This document shows positions 29,068 to 39,712 of a stretch of 64,000 nucleotides of DNA, piece by piece. The translations under genes and the position numbers were made by a program. Every line of letters starts with the position of its first letter. Position 1 is the first letter of the stretch. The notes under the pieces are model-generated. The model saw only the letters and a program-made list of their open reading frames with translations. It did no database searches and was not told where the DNA came from. This DNA is from Paraburkholderia sp. ZP32-5 (GTDB taxonomy: Bacteria > Pseudomonadota > Gammaproteobacteria > Burkholderiales > Burkholderiaceae), in the NCBI RefSeq assembly GCF_021390495.1, contig NZ_JAJEJP010000001.1, forward strand, positions 3,782,001 to 3,846,000, in the 5' to 3' direction.

Positions 29068-32000
29068 TCAGGCGGCGAGTACTTCCTTGTTCGCCTTCTT
29101 CGCGGCGAGTTCGCCGAGCGCGCGCTTGTATTCGGTCGGGAACACCTTGACGAACTGACGGCGCGCTGCGTCCCAGTTTTCGAGCAGTGCCTTCGCGCGC
29201 GGCGAGCCGGTGAACTGGAAGTGCCGCTCGATGAGACCCTTCAGCAGTGCCTCGTCGGTCGTCGCGCGGTGCCACAGACCCTGGTCGACCGTGCGCTCCT
29301 GTTCGGCCTGTTGCAGCACCGGGTCGAGCGCGACCATCGACTTGTTGCACTTGCCCGCGAACGTGCCGTCCGGATCGAACACGTAGGCGACGCCGCCCGA
29401 CATACCGGCCGCGAAGTTGCGGCCCGTCTCGCCGAGCACGACCACCGTGCCGCCCGTCATGTATTCGCAGCCGTGGTCGCCCGTGCCTTCGACGACCGCC
29501 GTCGCGCCCGAGTTACGCACGCAGAAACGCTCGCCCGCGACGCCGCGGAAGAATGCTTCGCCTTCGATCGCACCGTACATCACCGTGTTGCCGCAGATGA
29601 TGTTCTCTTCGGACTTGCCGCGGAAATCGTTGGTCGGACGGATGATGATGCGGCCGCCCGACAGGCCCTTGCCGACGTAGTCGTTACCGTCGCCGACCAG
29701 ATCCAGCGTGACGCCCTTCGCAAGGAACGCGCCGAAGCTCTGACCCGCGGTGCCCTTCAGCTGGATGTGGATCGCGTCGTCGGCGAGACCGTCGTGGCCG
29801 TACTTCTTCGCGATCGCGCCCGACAGCATCGCGCCGACCGTGCGGTTCACGTTGCGCACCGGCTGGATAAACGACACGTGCTCGCCCTTCTCGATCGCGG
29901 CCTTTGCCTTCTCGATCAGCGTGTGATCGAGTGCCTTGTCGAGGCCGTGGTCCTGCACGTCGACGTGCTTGCGCGCGACTTCGGCCGGTACCGACGGCTG
30001 ATAGAACACGCGCGAGAAGTCGAGACCCTTCGCCTTCCAATGCTCGATGCCCTTCTTCATGTCGAGCAGTTCCGCGTGGCCGATCAGATCGTCGAACTTG
30101 CGGATACCGAGCTGCGCCATGATTTCGCGGGCTTCTTCAGCGATGAAGAAGAAGAAGTTCACGACGTGTTCCGGCTGGCCCTTGAACTTCGCGCGCAGCA
30201 CCGGATCTTGCGTCGCGACGCCGACCGGGCACGTATTCAGATGGCACTTGCGCATCATGATGCAGCCTTCGACGACGAGCGGTGCCGTCGCGAAGCCGAA
30301 TTCGTCGGCGCCGAGCAGCGCGCCGATCACGACGTCGCGGCCGGTCTTCATCTGACCGTCGGCCTGCACGCGGATACGGCCGCGCAGCTGGTTCAGCACG
30401 AGTGTTTGCTGGGTTTCGGCAAGACCGAGTTCCCACGGCGTGCCCGCATGCTTGATCGACGACAGCGGCGATGCGCCCGTGCCGCCGTCATGGCCGGAGA
30501 TCACGACGTGATCGGCCTTCGCCTTCGCGACACCGGCCGCAACCGTGCCGACGCCCGACTCCGACACCAGCTTCACCGAGATGCTCGACGATGCGTTGAC
30601 GTTCTTCAGGTCGTGAATCAGCTGCGCGAGGTCTTCGATCGAGTAGATGTCGTGGTGCGGCGGCGGCGAGATCAGGCCGACGCCCGGCACCGAGTAACGC
30701 AGCTTGCCGATGTAGTCCGACACCTTGTGGCCCGGCAACTGACCGCCTTCGCCCGGCTTCGCGCCCTGCGCCATCTTGATCTGGACCTGGTCGGCCGAGG
30801 CGAGGTACTCCGCGGTCACGCCGAAGCGGCCCGACGCGACCTGCTTGATACGCGAGCGCAGCGAGTCGCCTTCCTTCAGCGCAATATCAGCGACGACTTC
30901 ATCGCCGATGATCGACTTCATCGTGTCGCCGTTCTTGATCGGAATGCCGCGCAGTTCGTTGCGATAACGGTTCGCGTCTTCGCCGCCTTCACCGGTGTTC
31001 GACTTGCCGCCGATGCGGTTCATCGCGACCGCCAGCGTGGCGTGCGCTTCGGTGCTGATCGAGCCCATCGACATCGCGCCGGTCGCGAAACGCTTGACGA
31101 TTTCCTTCGCCGATTCGACTTCGTCGAGCGGGATGGCCTTGGTCGGATCGAACTTGAATTCGAACAGGCCGCGGAACGTCATGTGGCGCTTGGTCTGATC
31201 GTTGATCAGATGCGCGTATTCCTTGTACGTCTGGTACGAGTTGCTGCGTGCCGAGTGCTGCAACTTGGCGATCGCATCCGGCGTCCACATGTGTTCTTCG
31301 CCGCGCACGCGGTATGCGTACTCACCGCCCGCGTCGAGCATGCCCGCGAGAATCGGGTTGTCGCCGAACGCGTCACGGTGCAGACGGATCGCTTCTTCCG
31401 CGACTTCGAACAGACCAATGCCGCCGACCTTCGACGACGTGCCGTAGAAGTACTTCGCGACCAGCTCTTCGGCGAGACCGACCGCTTCGAAAATCTGCGC
31501 GCCGGTGTACGACATGTAGGTCGAAATGCCCATCTTCGACATGACCTTCTGCAGGCCCTTGCCGACTGCCTTCGTGAAGTTGTAGACCGCCTTCTCCGCC
31601 GACAGGTCGCCCTTCAGGCCGGCCGCGAGCTGGCCGAGCGTTTCCATCGCGAGGTACGGGTGCACGGCTTCCGCGCCATAGCCCGCGAGCAGCGCGAAGT
31701 GGTGCGTTTCACGCGCCGAACCGGTTTCGACGACGAGACCCGTGCTGGTGCGCAGACCCTGCTGCACGAGGTGCGTGTGAATCGCGGCGGTGGCCAGCAG
31801 CGCCGGAATCGCGACGTTGTCGCGGTCGGTCTTGCGGTCCGACACGATCAGCATGTTGTAGCCGGACTTGACTGCATCGACGGCTTCCGCGCACAGCGAC
31901 GCGAGACGCGCTTCGATACCTTCCTTGCCCCAGGCGACCGGGTAGCAGATGTTCAGCTCGTACGAGCTGAACTTGCCGCCGGTGTACTGATCGATCGCGC

Positions 32001-33771
32001 GGATCTTCGCGATGTCCTTGAAGTCGAGCACCGGCTGCGACACTTCGAGACGCATCGGCGGGTTGATGTTGTTGGTGTCGAGCAGGTTCGGCTTCGGGCC
32101 GATGAACGACACGAGCGACATCACCATGTTTTCACGGATCGGGTCGATCGGCGGGTTCGTCACCTGCGCGAACAGCTGCTTGAAGTAGTGGTACAGCGTC
32201 TTGTTCTTGTTGGACATGACCGCGAGCGGCGAGTCGTTGCCCATCGAGCCGACCGCTTCCTCGCCTGCTTGCGCCATCGGCGCCATCAGGAACTTGAGGT
32301 CTTCCTGCGTGTAGCCGAAAGCCTGCTGGCGATCCAGCAGCGCGGCGGCTTCGCGGCGTTCGGTCGCGACGTCTTCGGCCTTTGCCTCGATCTCGTCGAG
32401 CTTGATGCGCACGGCGTCGATCCAGCTCTTGTACGGCTTCGCGTTCGACAGGTTGTCCTTCAGTTCCTTGTCGTCGATGATGCGGCCGTGCTCCATGTCG
32501 ATCAGGAACATCTTGCCCGGCTGCAGACGCCACTTCTTGACGATCTTCGACTCAGGGATCGGCAGCGTGCCGGCTTCCGATGCCATGATGACGAGGTCGT
32601 CATCCGTGACGATGTAGCGCGCCGGACGCAGACCGTTACGGTCGAGCGTCGCGCCGATCTGGCGGCCGTCGGTGAACGCGATCGCGGCGGGGCCGTCCCA
32701 CGGCTCCATCATCGCGGCGTGGTATTCGTAGAACGCGCGGCGGTTTTCGTCCATCAGCGTGTGCTGTTCCCAGGCTTCCGGGATCATCATCATCATCGCG
32801 TGGACGAGCGGGTAGCCGGCCATCACCAGCAGTTCGAGACAGTTGTCGAACGACGCGGTGTCGGACTGGCCCGGATAGATCAGCGGCCACAGCTTCGGCA
32901 GGTCGTCGCCGAGCACGTGCGACGCGATCGCGCCGGTACGGGCGTTCAGCCAGTTGACGTTGCCCTTCACCGTGTTGATTTCGCCGTTGTGGGCGATCAT
33001 CCGGTACGGGTGAGCCAGTTCCCATGCCGGGAACGTGTTGGTCGAGAAGCGCTGGTGCACGAGTGCGAGCGCCGAGATGGTGCGGTCGTCCTGCAGGTCG
33101 CGGTAGTACACGCCGACCTGGCCCGCCAGCAGCAGCCCCTTGTAGACCACCGTGCGCGCCGAGCACGACGGCACGAAGTATTCCTTGCCGTGCTTGAGCT
33201 TGAGCGCCTGGATGCGGTGGCTCGCGGTCTTGCGGATCACGTACAGCTTCCGCTCGAGCGCGTCGGTCACCATGATGTCCTTGCCTCGGCCGATGAAGAT
33301 CTGGCGGATCAGCGGCTCGCTTGCCTTGACGGTCGGTGAAATCGGCATCGTGTGGTCGACCGGCACGTCGCGCCAGCCGAGCACGACCTGACCTTCGGCC
33401 TTCACCGTGCGCTCGAGCTCCTGTTCGCAGGCGATCCGCGAAGCGTGCTCCTTCGGCAGGAAAATCATACCGACGCCATATTCGCCAGCCGGCGGCAGCG
33501 TCACGCCCTGCTTGGCCATCTCTTCGCGATAGAAGCCGTCCGGGATCTGGATCAGGATGCCCGCGCCGTCGCCCATCAGCGGATCGGCGCCGACCGCGCC
33601 CCGGTGGTCGAGGTTTTCGAGAATCTTCAGGCCCTGCTCGATGATTTCGTGGCTCTTCTTGCCCTTGATGTGGGCGACGAAACCGACGCCGCAGGCGTCA
33701 TGTTCGTTGAGCGGGTCGTACAGACCTTGGGCGGCGGGAACCGGGTGAATCGGTTGCTGGTGGTCGTTCAT
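29068..33771 (-). CDS. gltB: GltB, glutamate synthase (NADPH) large subunit
   Basis: A 1567-aa enzyme that makes two glutamates from glutamine and 2-oxoglutarate, central to nitrogen assimilation. The N-terminal nucleophile Cys27 follows a short propeptide ([11 protein letters not shown]). The central and FMN barrel domains include [19 protein letters not shown] and [16 protein letters not shown], and the 3Fe-4S loop [13 protein letters not shown]. The C-terminal beta-helix has [25 protein letters not shown]. Length is typical. A very long open frame on the opposite strand is a GC-rich shadow, not a gene. Confidence 0.98.
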   Translation of the reverse strand: MNDHQQPIHPVPAAQGLYDPLNEHDACGVGFVAHIKGKKSHEIIEQGLKILENLDHRGAVGADPLMGDGAGILIQIPDGFYREEMAKQGVTLPPAGEYGVGMIFLPKEHASRIACEQELERTVKAEGQVVLGWRDVPVDHTMPISPTVKASEPLIRQIFIGRGKDIMVTDALERKLYVIRKTASHRIQALKLKHGKEYFVPSCSARTVVYKGLLLAGQVGVYYRDLQDDRTISALALVHQRFSTNTFPAWELAHPYRMIAHNGEINTVKGNVNWLNARTGAIASHVLGDDLPKLWPLIYPGQSDTASFDNCLELLVMAGYPLVHAMMMMIPEAWEQHTLMDENRRAFYEYHAAMMEPWDGPAAIAFTDGRQIGATLDRNGLRPARYIVTDDDLVIMASEAGTLPIPESKIVKKWRLQPGKMFLIDMEHGRIIDDKELKDNLSNAKPYKSWIDAVRIKLDEIEAKAEDVATERREAAALLDRQQAFGYTQEDLKFLMAPMAQAGEEAVGSMGNDSPLAVMSNKNKTLYHYFKQLFAQVTNPPIDPIRENMVMSLVSFIGPKPNLLDTNNINPPMRLEVSQPVLDFKDIAKIRAIDQYTGGKFSSYELNICYPVAWGKEGIEARLASLCAEAVDAVKSGYNMLIVSDRKTDRDNVAIPALLATAAIHTHLVQQGLRTSTGLVVETGSARETHHFALLAGYGAEAVHPYLAMETLGQLAAGLKGDLSAEKAVYNFTKAVGKGLQKVMSKMGISTYMSYTGAQIFEAVGLAEELVAKYFYGTSSKVGGIGLFEVAEEAIRLHRDAFGDNPILAGMLDAGGEYAYRVRGEEHMWTPDAIAKLQHSARSNSYQTYKEYAHLINDQTKRHMTFRGLFEFKFDPTKAIPLDEVESAKEIVKRFATGAMSMGSISTEAHATLAVAMNRIGGKSNTGEGGEDANRYRNELRGIPIKNGDTMKSIIGDEVVADIALKEGDSLRSRIKQVASGRFGVTAEYLASADQVQIKMAQGAKPGEGGQLPGHKVSDYIGKLRYSVPGVGLISPPPHHDIYSIEDLAQLIHDLKNVNASSSISVKLVSESGVGTVAAGVAKAKADHVVISGHDGGTGASPLSSIKHAGTPWELGLAETQQTLVLNQLRGRIRVQADGQMKTGRDVVIGALLGADEFGFATAPLVVEGCIMMRKCHLNTCPVGVATQDPVLRAKFKGQPEHVVNFFFFIAEEAREIMAQLGIRKFDDLIGHAELLDMKKGIEHWKAKGLDFSRVFYQPSVPAEVARKHVDVQDHGLDKALDHTLIEKAKAAIEKGEHVSFIQPVRNVNRTVGAMLSGAIAKKYGHDGLADDAIHIQLKGTAGQSFGAFLAKGVTLDLVGDGNDYVGKGLSGGRIIIRPTNDFRGKSEENIICGNTVMYGAIEGEAFFRGVAGERFCVRNSGATAVVEGTGDHGCEYMTGGTVVVLGETGRNFAAGMSGGVAYVFDPDGTFAGKCNKSMVALDPVLQQAEQERTVDQGLWHRATTDEALLKGLIERHFQFTGSPRAKALLENWDAARRQFVKVFPTEYKRALGELAAKKANKEVLAA

Positions 33772-33951
33772 GGGGACACCGTCTGTGAGGGGCCGGACAG
33801 GCCGTTAAACCGTTTTTTCTTTTGCCGCAGTGCGCATCGCAACCGCGACGGCGCTCTTCTCGCAGCCGGACTGCGTACGTCGAAAAGCGTCGGAAATCGG
33901 AATATACGCGACGAATCAATGGAATAGCAAATAAAACGTTATGATCAGCCC

Positions 33952-33967
33952 CCAATTATCAAATTGG
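33952..33967. promoter_or_regulatory. Inverted repeat CCAATT-N4-AATTGG upstream of gltB
   Basis: A perfect 6-bp inverted repeat lies about 180 bp upstream of gltB in an unusually AT-rich stretch (about 33880-34020). On the minus strand it contains TTGATA, a plausible -35 (33957-33962). The rest of the 316-bp gap (33772-34087) has no gene. It may be the gltBD promoter/operator. Confidence 0.35.
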
Positions 33968-34014
33968 TGCATTGCGGCTTATTTTTAATGGTGCCATATC
34001 AATTCGAGACAAAA

Positions 34015-34041
34015 GAAAACGGCATACGAAATGCCGTTTTC
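34015..34041 (-). terminator. Intrinsic terminator after the RAYT-like gene
   Basis: GAAAACGGCAT and ATGCCGTTTTC form a perfect 11-bp stem with a 5-nt loop. On the minus strand it continues into TTTTC TTTTG, ending the transposase-like transcript before the gltB promoter. Confidence 0.85.
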
Positions 34042-34087
34042 ATGCAGCCCTTTGATGTAAAACGCTTATTTGCGCTTTAGTGCCGCT

Positions 34088-34795
34088 CTATTGGGTATGC
34101 GGGGTCTCGCGCACCTTGCGCGGCCGACCGCGCGGCAGCGGTGAAACGCGCCGGTTCGCGGCCCGCGCGGCCCATTCCCGGTAAGTATCGCTACCGAGCA
34201 CCCAGCCCTTCAGCGTGGCCTGCTGGAGCTGGCTCGCTTCGCGTTCGTCGAGCGGTTGCTCGCACAGTTCGCGGTACGCGCGTTGCCGCTCGAACGGCGT
34301 ATTGCCGAGCGACCAGTAGAGCGGATGGTCCGTAATCAGGCTGTCGAGGGTAAGGCCGATGTGATGCCGGTAGCTCGACCACCGGTAATCCTCAGGCGCA
34401 CTGACCAGCTGCGCACGCACCGGACACATTTCGACGACGCGGCTCGCCAGCAGAAAGTACCGTTCACCCTCGATAACCGTGGCTCGGTAACGGCCTTCCC
34501 ACAACGTGCCGCGGCGCGCGTAGCGCCGGTTGAAATGCGCCACGTAGCGCCGGCCGACGGCCTGCATCGCCTTGGGCAGACTCGACTCCTCGGTGGGTGT
34601 GACGAGCAGTTGCACGGCGCCAGGCATCAACGCATAGGCGTGAATCGAAAGATGATGGTCCCGCGAAGCTGCCTTCAGACAGTCGATAAAAAGCTCGTAG
34701 TCCTGGTCGTCGACGAAGGCGGGCTGCTGATCGAGCCCACGGAGGATGACGTGCTGCGGCTGGTCGGGGACATAAAGACGTGCAAGCCGTGCCAT
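34088..34795 (-). CDS. REP-associated tyrosine transposase (RAYT)-like protein with degenerate catalytic motifs
   Basis: A 235-aa Y1-transposase-fold protein: it starts MARLARLYVPDQPQHVILRG and keeps YVAHFNRRYARRGTLWEGRYRATVIEGERY and PVRA, the hallmarks of the RAYT subgroup. The metal-binding HUH motif, normally MPNHVHLL, reads MPGAVQLL (Ala60, Gln62). The region that normally carries the catalytic Tyr (YRYIELNPVRA) reads SRVVEMCPVRA. Transposition activity therefore looks lost. The C-terminal ~90 residues end in an Arg/Lys/Pro-rich RGRPRKVRETP tail, suggesting DNA or RNA binding. It stands alone with its own terminator, upstream of gltB. The ATG at 34793-34795 is the family start. Confidence 0.88.
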   Translation of the reverse strand: MARLARLYVPDQPQHVILRGLDQQPAFVDDQDYELFIDCLKAASRDHHLSIHAYALMPGAVQLLVTPTEESSLPKAMQAVGRRYVAHFNRRYARRGTLWEGRYRATVIEGERYFLLASRVVEMCPVRAQLVSAPEDYRWSSYRHHIGLTLDSLITDHPLYWSLGNTPFERQRAYRELCEQPLDEREASQLQQATLKGWVLGSDTYREWAARAANRRVSPLPRGRPRKVRETPHTQ

Positions 34796-34982
34796 GCTGG
34801 AGTATCCAATAGTCGCGTTGGTATATACCCGAAGGTCCGAAGAGCCGCATGGGCGCGAGGTTCGACGCCATGCGGCAAAGCCAGAAACCACGCGGTGCTT
34901 AGGGAGAAAGCTCTAACCGCCGCGTATGGTTTGTTTCAAACGTTGTGGTCATAATGAGCGGGCCTTTTCTGGAGGAGCACAT

Positions 34983-35708
34983 ATGAAATTAAAACAGGCC
35001 GTAACGGGGATGGCGGTGCTAGCCTGCATGAGTACGGCAGCGCACGCGCAATCGGCCGGCAGTTTCTACGTCACGACGGGCTGGTTCCACCTGGCGCCTC
35101 AATCGAGCAGCGACCCGTTGACGGTGACCAGCATTGGGGGCAGCCCGACCAACATCACACAACCCAACACTGGCGCCTCACTCAGCTCGGCCGACACCAT
35201 CGGCTTCACCGCCGGCTACTTCGTTACTGATCACATCGCCACCGAATTCGTGATTGGCGTCCCGCCTACTTTCGACCTGTACGGTACGGGCAGCCTCGAA
35301 CAGTTCGGCAAGCTGGGCCAGGCTAAGCAGTGGAGCCCGACTCTGCTGTTCAAGTACTACTTCAATGCTCCGACTTCGACATTCCGGCCGTATCTCGGTC
35401 TTGGCGTGAGCCGCGTCTGGTTCACGGGAGAACAGATCACCAACAGCGGATTCGAAGCCAACGTGCTGCATGGTCCGACCAGTGTATCGACGGATAGTTC
35501 GTGGGAACCTGTGTTTAATGCAGGCTTCACGTACGCCTTCAACCAGCACTGGTTCGCCGGCGCGTCGATTTCGTATCTGCCGCTCAGCACGACCGCCAAG
35601 CTGACCTCCAATTCGGTCACGCCGGTCGGCCCGCTGACCGTGACATCGCAAACCAAGATCAAGCTGAACCCGATCGTCACGTACGTGAGCATCGGCTACC
35701 GCTTCTAA
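34983..35708 (+). CDS. ompW: OmpW-family outer-membrane protein
   Basis: A 241-aa small beta-barrel. Residues 1-22 form a signal peptide (MKLKQAVTGMAVLACMSTAAHAQ). The mature part has OmpW features: TIGFTAGYFVTDHIATEFVIGVPPTFDLYG, WSPTLLFKYYFNAP, FRPYLGLGVSRVWF, and ends in the outer-membrane signature YVSIGYRF. OmpW forms a narrow hydrophobic channel. The start is marked by a strong GGAGGAG six nt upstream of the ATG. Confidence 0.93.
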   Translation: MKLKQAVTGMAVLACMSTAAHAQSAGSFYVTTGWFHLAPQSSSDPLTVTSIGGSPTNITQPNTGASLSSADTIGFTAGYFVTDHIATEFVIGVPPTFDLYGTGSLEQFGKLGQAKQWSPTLLFKYYFNAPTSTFRPYLGLGVSRVWFTGEQITNSGFEANVLHGPTSVSTDSSWEPVFNAGFTYAFNQHWFAGASISYLPLSTTAKLTSNSVTPVGPLTVTSQTKIKLNPIVTYVSIGYRF

Positions 35709-35773
35709 CGCTTGTCACGCCTCGTCATTTATTAGGGGCTGTTGGGTTAGGTTAGTCGAATTTTGGCGACCTG

Positions 35774-35813
35774 GGCAAACGCCGTGATCGATCAGATGAC
35801 GGCGTTTGCCTTT
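35774..35813 (+). terminator. Intrinsic terminator after ompW
   Basis: GGCAAACGCCGT and ACGGCGTTTGCC form a perfect 12-bp stem around a 13-nt loop about 65 bp after the ompW stop, followed by TTT. The T tract is short but the stem is strong. Confidence 0.7.
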
Positions 35814-36057
35814 GCGCGGCACCAGCGCCGCCACCAGCGCGGTCGTTTGTAAATTTGACGTGGATTTGAAGTCTGGCGCATGCAATATGTGCTGACGATA
35901 TGCGCCTCGTCCTCGCGGCGGCGAGCAGCCAGCCCGCGCGCCGCGCGCCGTACCGGTGTGGCACTGAAGTTGCGTTCTGATGGCGTTTCCCGCGCCGTGA
36001 CGTGATATCGCGTCCGCGACCATGCGCGGCTCTTTCACACTCATCGACGGAGCGACC
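35814..36057. other. Intergenic region upstream of the DUF883 gene
   Basis: No gene is seen. A GGCGCAT/ATGCGCC inverted repeat (35875-35881 and 35900-35906) lies 150 bp upstream of the DUF883 start, close to a TTGACG hexamer (35855-35860). A stress-type promoter would be expected here, but I cannot define it. Confidence 0.3.
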
Positions 36058-36438
36058 ATGACAGCACTTCCAAATACGAGAGACGCCCTCGGCGAATCCT
36101 GGACCAGCGCGAGCCGTCGCGCACGGCGCATCGCTCGCCATAGCCGCCACGCTGCCGAAGATATCGCGGTCGAACTGCGCACGCTGCTGTCTGAACTCGA
36201 ATCGACGCTGGCGGATGGCACTCAGGCAGACGCGATCGAGTTGCGCGGCAGACTGCGCAAACAACTCGACGCGGCGCGCACGCGTCTGAACGACACCCGC
36301 GACGCGATGCGCGAACGCGCGGGCGTCGCGATTTCGGACGCCGATCACTACGTGCATGAAAACCCGTGGCAGACGATCGCAATCGTCGGCGGGCTCGCGC
36401 TGATTGCAGGCGCGCTATTCGCGTCGCGCTCGCGCTGA
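36058..36438 (+). CDS. DUF883 (ElaB/YqjD/YgaM) family membrane-anchored protein
   Basis: A 126-aa protein. The first ~90 residues are a charged amphipathic helix region rich in Arg and Glu; then comes a short glycine-rich membrane anchor, NPWQTIAIVGGLALIAGALFASRSR, with the usual preceding DADHYVHENPW motif. In E. coli the homologues are stationary-phase, ribosome-associated inner-membrane proteins. The start at 36058 is chosen because GGAG lies five nt upstream; an ATG 12 codons earlier lacks such a site. Confidence 0.88.
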   Translation: MTALPNTRDALGESWTSASRRARRIARHSRHAAEDIAVELRTLLSELESTLADGTQADAIELRGRLRKQLDAARTRLNDTRDAMRERAGVAISDADHYVHENPWQTIAIVGGLALIAGALFASRSR

Positions 36439-36530
36439 ATTCGTGATGAATCGGCGCTGAATCCGAGTTGCACCGACGGGTTGCGCTGAGGCTGAGGCGG
36501 GCAGACGAGCCACTGTCGCTGTGTCAAACA

Positions 36531-36570
36531 GCCGTGCACGCGCCGTTATGAACGGCTACGTGTGCACGGC
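36531..36570. terminator. Strong hairpin between DUF883 gene and dgt
   Basis: GCCGTGCAC at 36531-36539 pairs with GTGCACGGC at 36562-36570, with a further CCGTT/AACGG pairing inside. It lies between convergent genes, so it may end transcription from both sides, but no long T tract follows on either strand. Confidence 0.45.
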
Positions 36571-36585
36571 CCAATTCGCCGCAGT

Positions 36586-37917
36586 CTAGTTATCGTCGAT
36601 CACGAACAATCGCTGATATTCCTTCACTGCATAGCGATCTGTCATGCCCGCGATGTAATGCGCGATCAGACGCGGTTGCCGCGTTGCATCGGCGGATTGG
36701 TACGCTGGCGGCAGCAGTCGCGGATCATCGGTGAACGCATCGAACAGGCCGACCACGACGCGGCGCGCCTTGTTCGCCATACGCATCACCCGATAGTGGC
36801 GATACAGGTTTTTGAACAGAAAGCGCTTGAGCACCGTCGCCTGCGCGGCAACGATGTCGCTGTGCGCGACGAGCGGAGGCGCGGCGCGCACGTCGTCGAG
36901 CGAGGACGGCGCGTAGCGGACCAGATTGGCGCGCGTCGTCTCGATCAGATCGACGATCAACGTATTGATGATGCGCCGCACCGTCTCGTGGATCAGTCGT
37001 CGCCCTTCGATCTGCGGGAAGTCGCCGCGCGCGGCCTCGTATTGCGTCTGCCAGAGTTCGACTTCAGCGAGTTGCTCGATCGTCAGCAGGCCGGAGCGTA
37101 GGCCGTCGTCGACATCGTGATTGTTATACGCGATCTCGTCGGCGACATTCGCGATCTGCGCTTCGAGCGACGGCTGCCGCCCTTCGAGAAAGCGCTCGCC
37201 GAGCGTACCCAGGCGCCGCGCGTTTTCTCGCGAGCAATGCTTGAGGATACCCTCGCGCGTTTCGAAGCAGAGATTCAGCCCATTGAACGCGCCGTAGTGC
37301 TCTTCGAGTTCGTCGACGACCGCGAGGCTCTGCAGGTTGTGTTCGAAGCCGCCATGCTCGCGCATGCATTCGTTCAGCGCATCCTGACCGGCATGGCCGA
37401 ATGGCGTATGGCCGAGATCGTGCGCCAGCGAAATCGCCTCGACCAGATCTTCGTTGACCCGCAAATTGCGAGCCACCGAGCGCGCGATCTGCGCGACTTC
37501 GAGACTGTGAGTGAGACGCGTGCGAAACAGGTCGCCCTCGTGATTGACGAACACCTGCGTTTTGTACTCGAGCCGGCGGAATGCGGTGGAGTGGACGATG
37601 CGGTCGCGGTCACGCTGAAATTCGGTGCGCGCGGTCGGCGCGGATTCCGGATAGCGGCGTCCGCGCGAGCCGGTCGAATGCGCTGCGTACGGCGCGAGAT
37701 GCACTTCGAGTGCTTGCAGGGTCGGCGCCGAGACGGCTGGCGTGTCGCCGGCACCGGCGGCGATGGTGGTGCCGCTCGCCGCGTCATTCGATGCGCTATT
37801 CGCCGCTCCGTGCTTAGCGCCATTGGCGGCGCCGCGCGCCGCCGGGTTTTGCTTGAGGTCGTCGCTGCGCCTGTCGGTCACCGGGTTCTCCGAAACATGG
37901 GCGGCGCCTCCTGACAC
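36586..37917 (-). CDS. dgt: Deoxyguanosinetriphosphate triphosphohydrolase-like protein
   Basis: A 443-aa HD-domain hydrolase that would cleave dNTPs to nucleosides and triphosphate. The family motifs are [27 protein letters not shown], the HD ligands in [20 protein letters not shown], and [19 protein letters not shown]. The first ~70 residues are Ala-rich and poorly conserved. The start is GTG at 37915-37917; no better ATG is in frame. It lies 36 bp downstream of aroB and ends the pil-aro-dgt series. Confidence 0.9.
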   Translation of the reverse strand: MSGGAAHVSENPVTDRRSDDLKQNPAARGAANGAKHGAANSASNDAASGTTIAAGAGDTPAVSAPTLQALEVHLAPYAAHSTGSRGRRYPESAPTARTEFQRDRDRIVHSTAFRRLEYKTQVFVNHEGDLFRTRLTHSLEVAQIARSVARNLRVNEDLVEAISLAHDLGHTPFGHAGQDALNECMREHGGFEHNLQSLAVVDELEEHYGAFNGLNLCFETREGILKHCSRENARRLGTLGERFLEGRQPSLEAQIANVADEIAYNNHDVDDGLRSGLLTIEQLAEVELWQTQYEAARGDFPQIEGRRLIHETVRRIINTLIVDLIETTRANLVRYAPSSLDDVRAAPPLVAHSDIVAAQATVLKRFLFKNLYRHYRVMRMANKARRVVVGLFDAFTDDPRLLPPAYQSADATRQPRLIAHYIAGMTDRYAVKEYQRLFVIDDN

Positions 37918-37953
37918 GGATGCGCGGCGCGTGGCTGCCAGCCCGCGACATAT

Positions 37954-39030
37954 CTAGACGGCGGCGGCCAGCGTCGCATGCACCTCGGCGTCGGGCGCCC
38001 GGGTGATCAGCGTCTCACCGAAACGCTTCAGCAGAATGAATTTGATCGCGCCAGCTTCCGCTTTCTTGTCGATCTGCATCAGTTCGACATAGCGGTCCGC
38101 GCCGAGGGTCGGCGCGCGCGTGGGCAAATGCGCGGCGACGATGACGTCGACGAGACGCTTGCGCGACGCGTCGTCGAGATGGCCGAGGCGCACCGACAGA
38201 TCCGCCGCCATCACCATCCCGCAGCCGACCGCTTCGCCGTGCAGCCACTCGCCGTAGCCGAGCCCGGCTTCGATCGCGTGACCGAACGTATGGCCGAAAT
38301 TGAGGATCGCGCGCAGCCCGCCTTCGCGCTCGTCCTGCGCGACTACCGATGCCTTGATCTCGCACGAACGCTTGACCGCCTCGGCAAGCGCCGCCGGCTC
38401 ACAGCGATTCAGCGCTTCGATATTGGCTTCGATCCAGCTGAAGAAACCGGCATCGGCAATCGCGCCGGTCTTGATGACCTCGGCGACGCCCGCCGCCAGT
38501 TCGCGCGGCGGCAGCGTGCGCAGCGCGCCGATATCGGCGATCACGGCTTGCGGCTGGTAGAACGCGCCGATCATGTTCTTGCCGAGCGGATGGTTGATGC
38601 CGGTCTTGCCGCCCACCGACGAATCCACCTGCGACAGCAGCGTGGTCGGCACCTGGATGAACGGCACGCCACGCATGTAGCAGGCCGCGGCAAAACCGGT
38701 CATGTCGCCGATCACGCCGCCGCCGAGCGCGATCAGCGTGGTCTTGCGATCCGCGCGCGAGCCGAGCAGCGCGTCGAAGATCAGATTCAGCGTTTCGAGA
38801 TTCTTGTACGCCTCGCCATCCGGCAGAACGACAGTGGACACCTGCTTGTTCAGCGGCGCGAGCGCCGCGCGCAGCGTGTCGCCATACAGCGGATCGACGG
38901 TGGTGTTGGTAACGATCGTGACCGAGTTGCCGGCGATATGCGGCGCGAACAACGCGGTCTGGCCGATCAGGTCGGCACCGATATGGATGGGGTAGGCGCG
39001 TTCGCCCAGTTCGACATTGACGGTAATCAT
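37954..39030 (-). CDS. aroB: AroB, 3-dehydroquinate synthase
   Basis: NAD- and Zn/Co-dependent enzyme that cyclises DAHP in the second step of the shikimate pathway. The 358-aa product shows [65 protein letters not shown] and [15 protein letters not shown], which include the NAD loop and metal ligands. The start [15 protein letters not shown] is at 39028-39030; an ATG three codons earlier (39037-39039) overlaps the aroK stop as TAATG and is equally possible. Confidence 0.96.
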   Translation of the reverse strand: MITVNVELGERAYPIHIGADLIGQTALFAPHIAGNSVTIVTNTTVDPLYGDTLRAALAPLNKQVSTVVLPDGEAYKNLETLNLIFDALLGSRADRKTTLIALGGGVIGDMTGFAAACYMRGVPFIQVPTTLLSQVDSSVGGKTGINHPLGKNMIGAFYQPQAVIADIGALRTLPPRELAAGVAEVIKTGAIADAGFFSWIEANIEALNRCEPAALAEAVKRSCEIKASVVAQDEREGGLRAILNFGHTFGHAIEAGLGYGEWLHGEAVGCGMVMAADLSVRLGHLDDASRKRLVDVIVAAHLPTRAPTLGADRYVELMQIDKKAEAGAIKFILLKRFGETLITRAPDAEVHATLAAAV

Positions 39031-39038
39031 ACGGTCCA

Positions 39039-39590
39039 TTATGGCGCAGGATGTTTGGCGACGCCGGCCATCTCGAGCTGCATCAGAACCATGTTGACGA
39101 GTCCGTTGACCGAAGGCCGGCCGGTTTCGATCACGAAATGCGCGCATTCGCGGTACAGCGGGTCGCGCACTTCATACAGCGCTTCGAGACGCGCTTTCGG
39201 GTCTTCAGTCTGCAGCAGCGGGCGATTCTTGTCGCGCCGCGTGCGCAGCCACAGGTCGTGCGGATTGGCGCGCAGATAGATCACGAGGCCCCGGCCGTTC
39301 AGCGCCGCGCGGTTTTCCGGCCGTAGTATCGCGCCGCCGCCGGTCGCGAGCACGATGTTGTCGCGGCCGGTCAGCTCGTCGATCACGCCGGCCTCGCGCT
39401 CGCGAAAACCCGCCTCGCCCTCCAGCTCGAAGATCGTCGGAATGCGTGCGCCGGTGCGCGCCTCGATTTCATGGTCGGAATCGAAGAACGGGCGCTCCAG
39501 ACGGCGCGCAACCGCCCGACCCACAGTGGTTTTCCCTGCCCCCATGAGCCCTACGAAAAAAACATTGGCGTGTGCGTCCCGCGCTTGCAA
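39039..39590 (-). CDS. aroK: AroK, shikimate kinase I
   Basis: Phosphorylates shikimate with ATP. The 183-aa P-loop protein has Walker [14 protein letters not shown] near residue 12, the shikimate-binding DSDHEIE and [10 protein letters not shown] motifs, the GGG of [10 protein letters not shown], and the lid [10 protein letters not shown]. The start is TTG at 39588-39590 ([12 protein letters not shown]), with AGAGGA six nt upstream; the frame continues 36 codons further with no homology. It lies between pilQ and aroB, the arrangement common in proteobacteria. Confidence 0.94.
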   Translation of the reverse strand: MQARDAHANVFFVGLMGAGKTTVGRAVARRLERPFFDSDHEIEARTGARIPTIFELEGEAGFREREAGVIDELTGRDNIVLATGGGAILRPENRAALNGRGLVIYLRANPHDLWLRTRRDKNRPLLQTEDPKARLEALYEVRDPLYRECAHFVIETGRPSVNGLVNMVLMQLEMAGVAKHPAP

Positions 39591-39712
39591 CGGTGTCCTC
39601 TGGCTAATCCGGTGTAGTTCGTGCCGCAGCTTACTGGCAAAGCGGCTGCCTTGTCGAGCCTGCGCGCGCCTGGCGAGCCCGCGCCGCCGGCGCATCACGG
39701 CGGCAGCGTACC

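Noticed and set aside
28948..33339. A 1463-codon open frame on the plus strand opposite gltB
   Set aside because: Very Arg/His/Asp-rich low-complexity translation, no start signal and no family motif. It is the antisense shadow of a long high-GC gene.
33940..33980. Possible sigma54 promoter near gltB
   Set aside because: A GG-N10-GC spacing was looked for in TTGGTGCATTGC and its reverse and does not fit the -24/-12 consensus.
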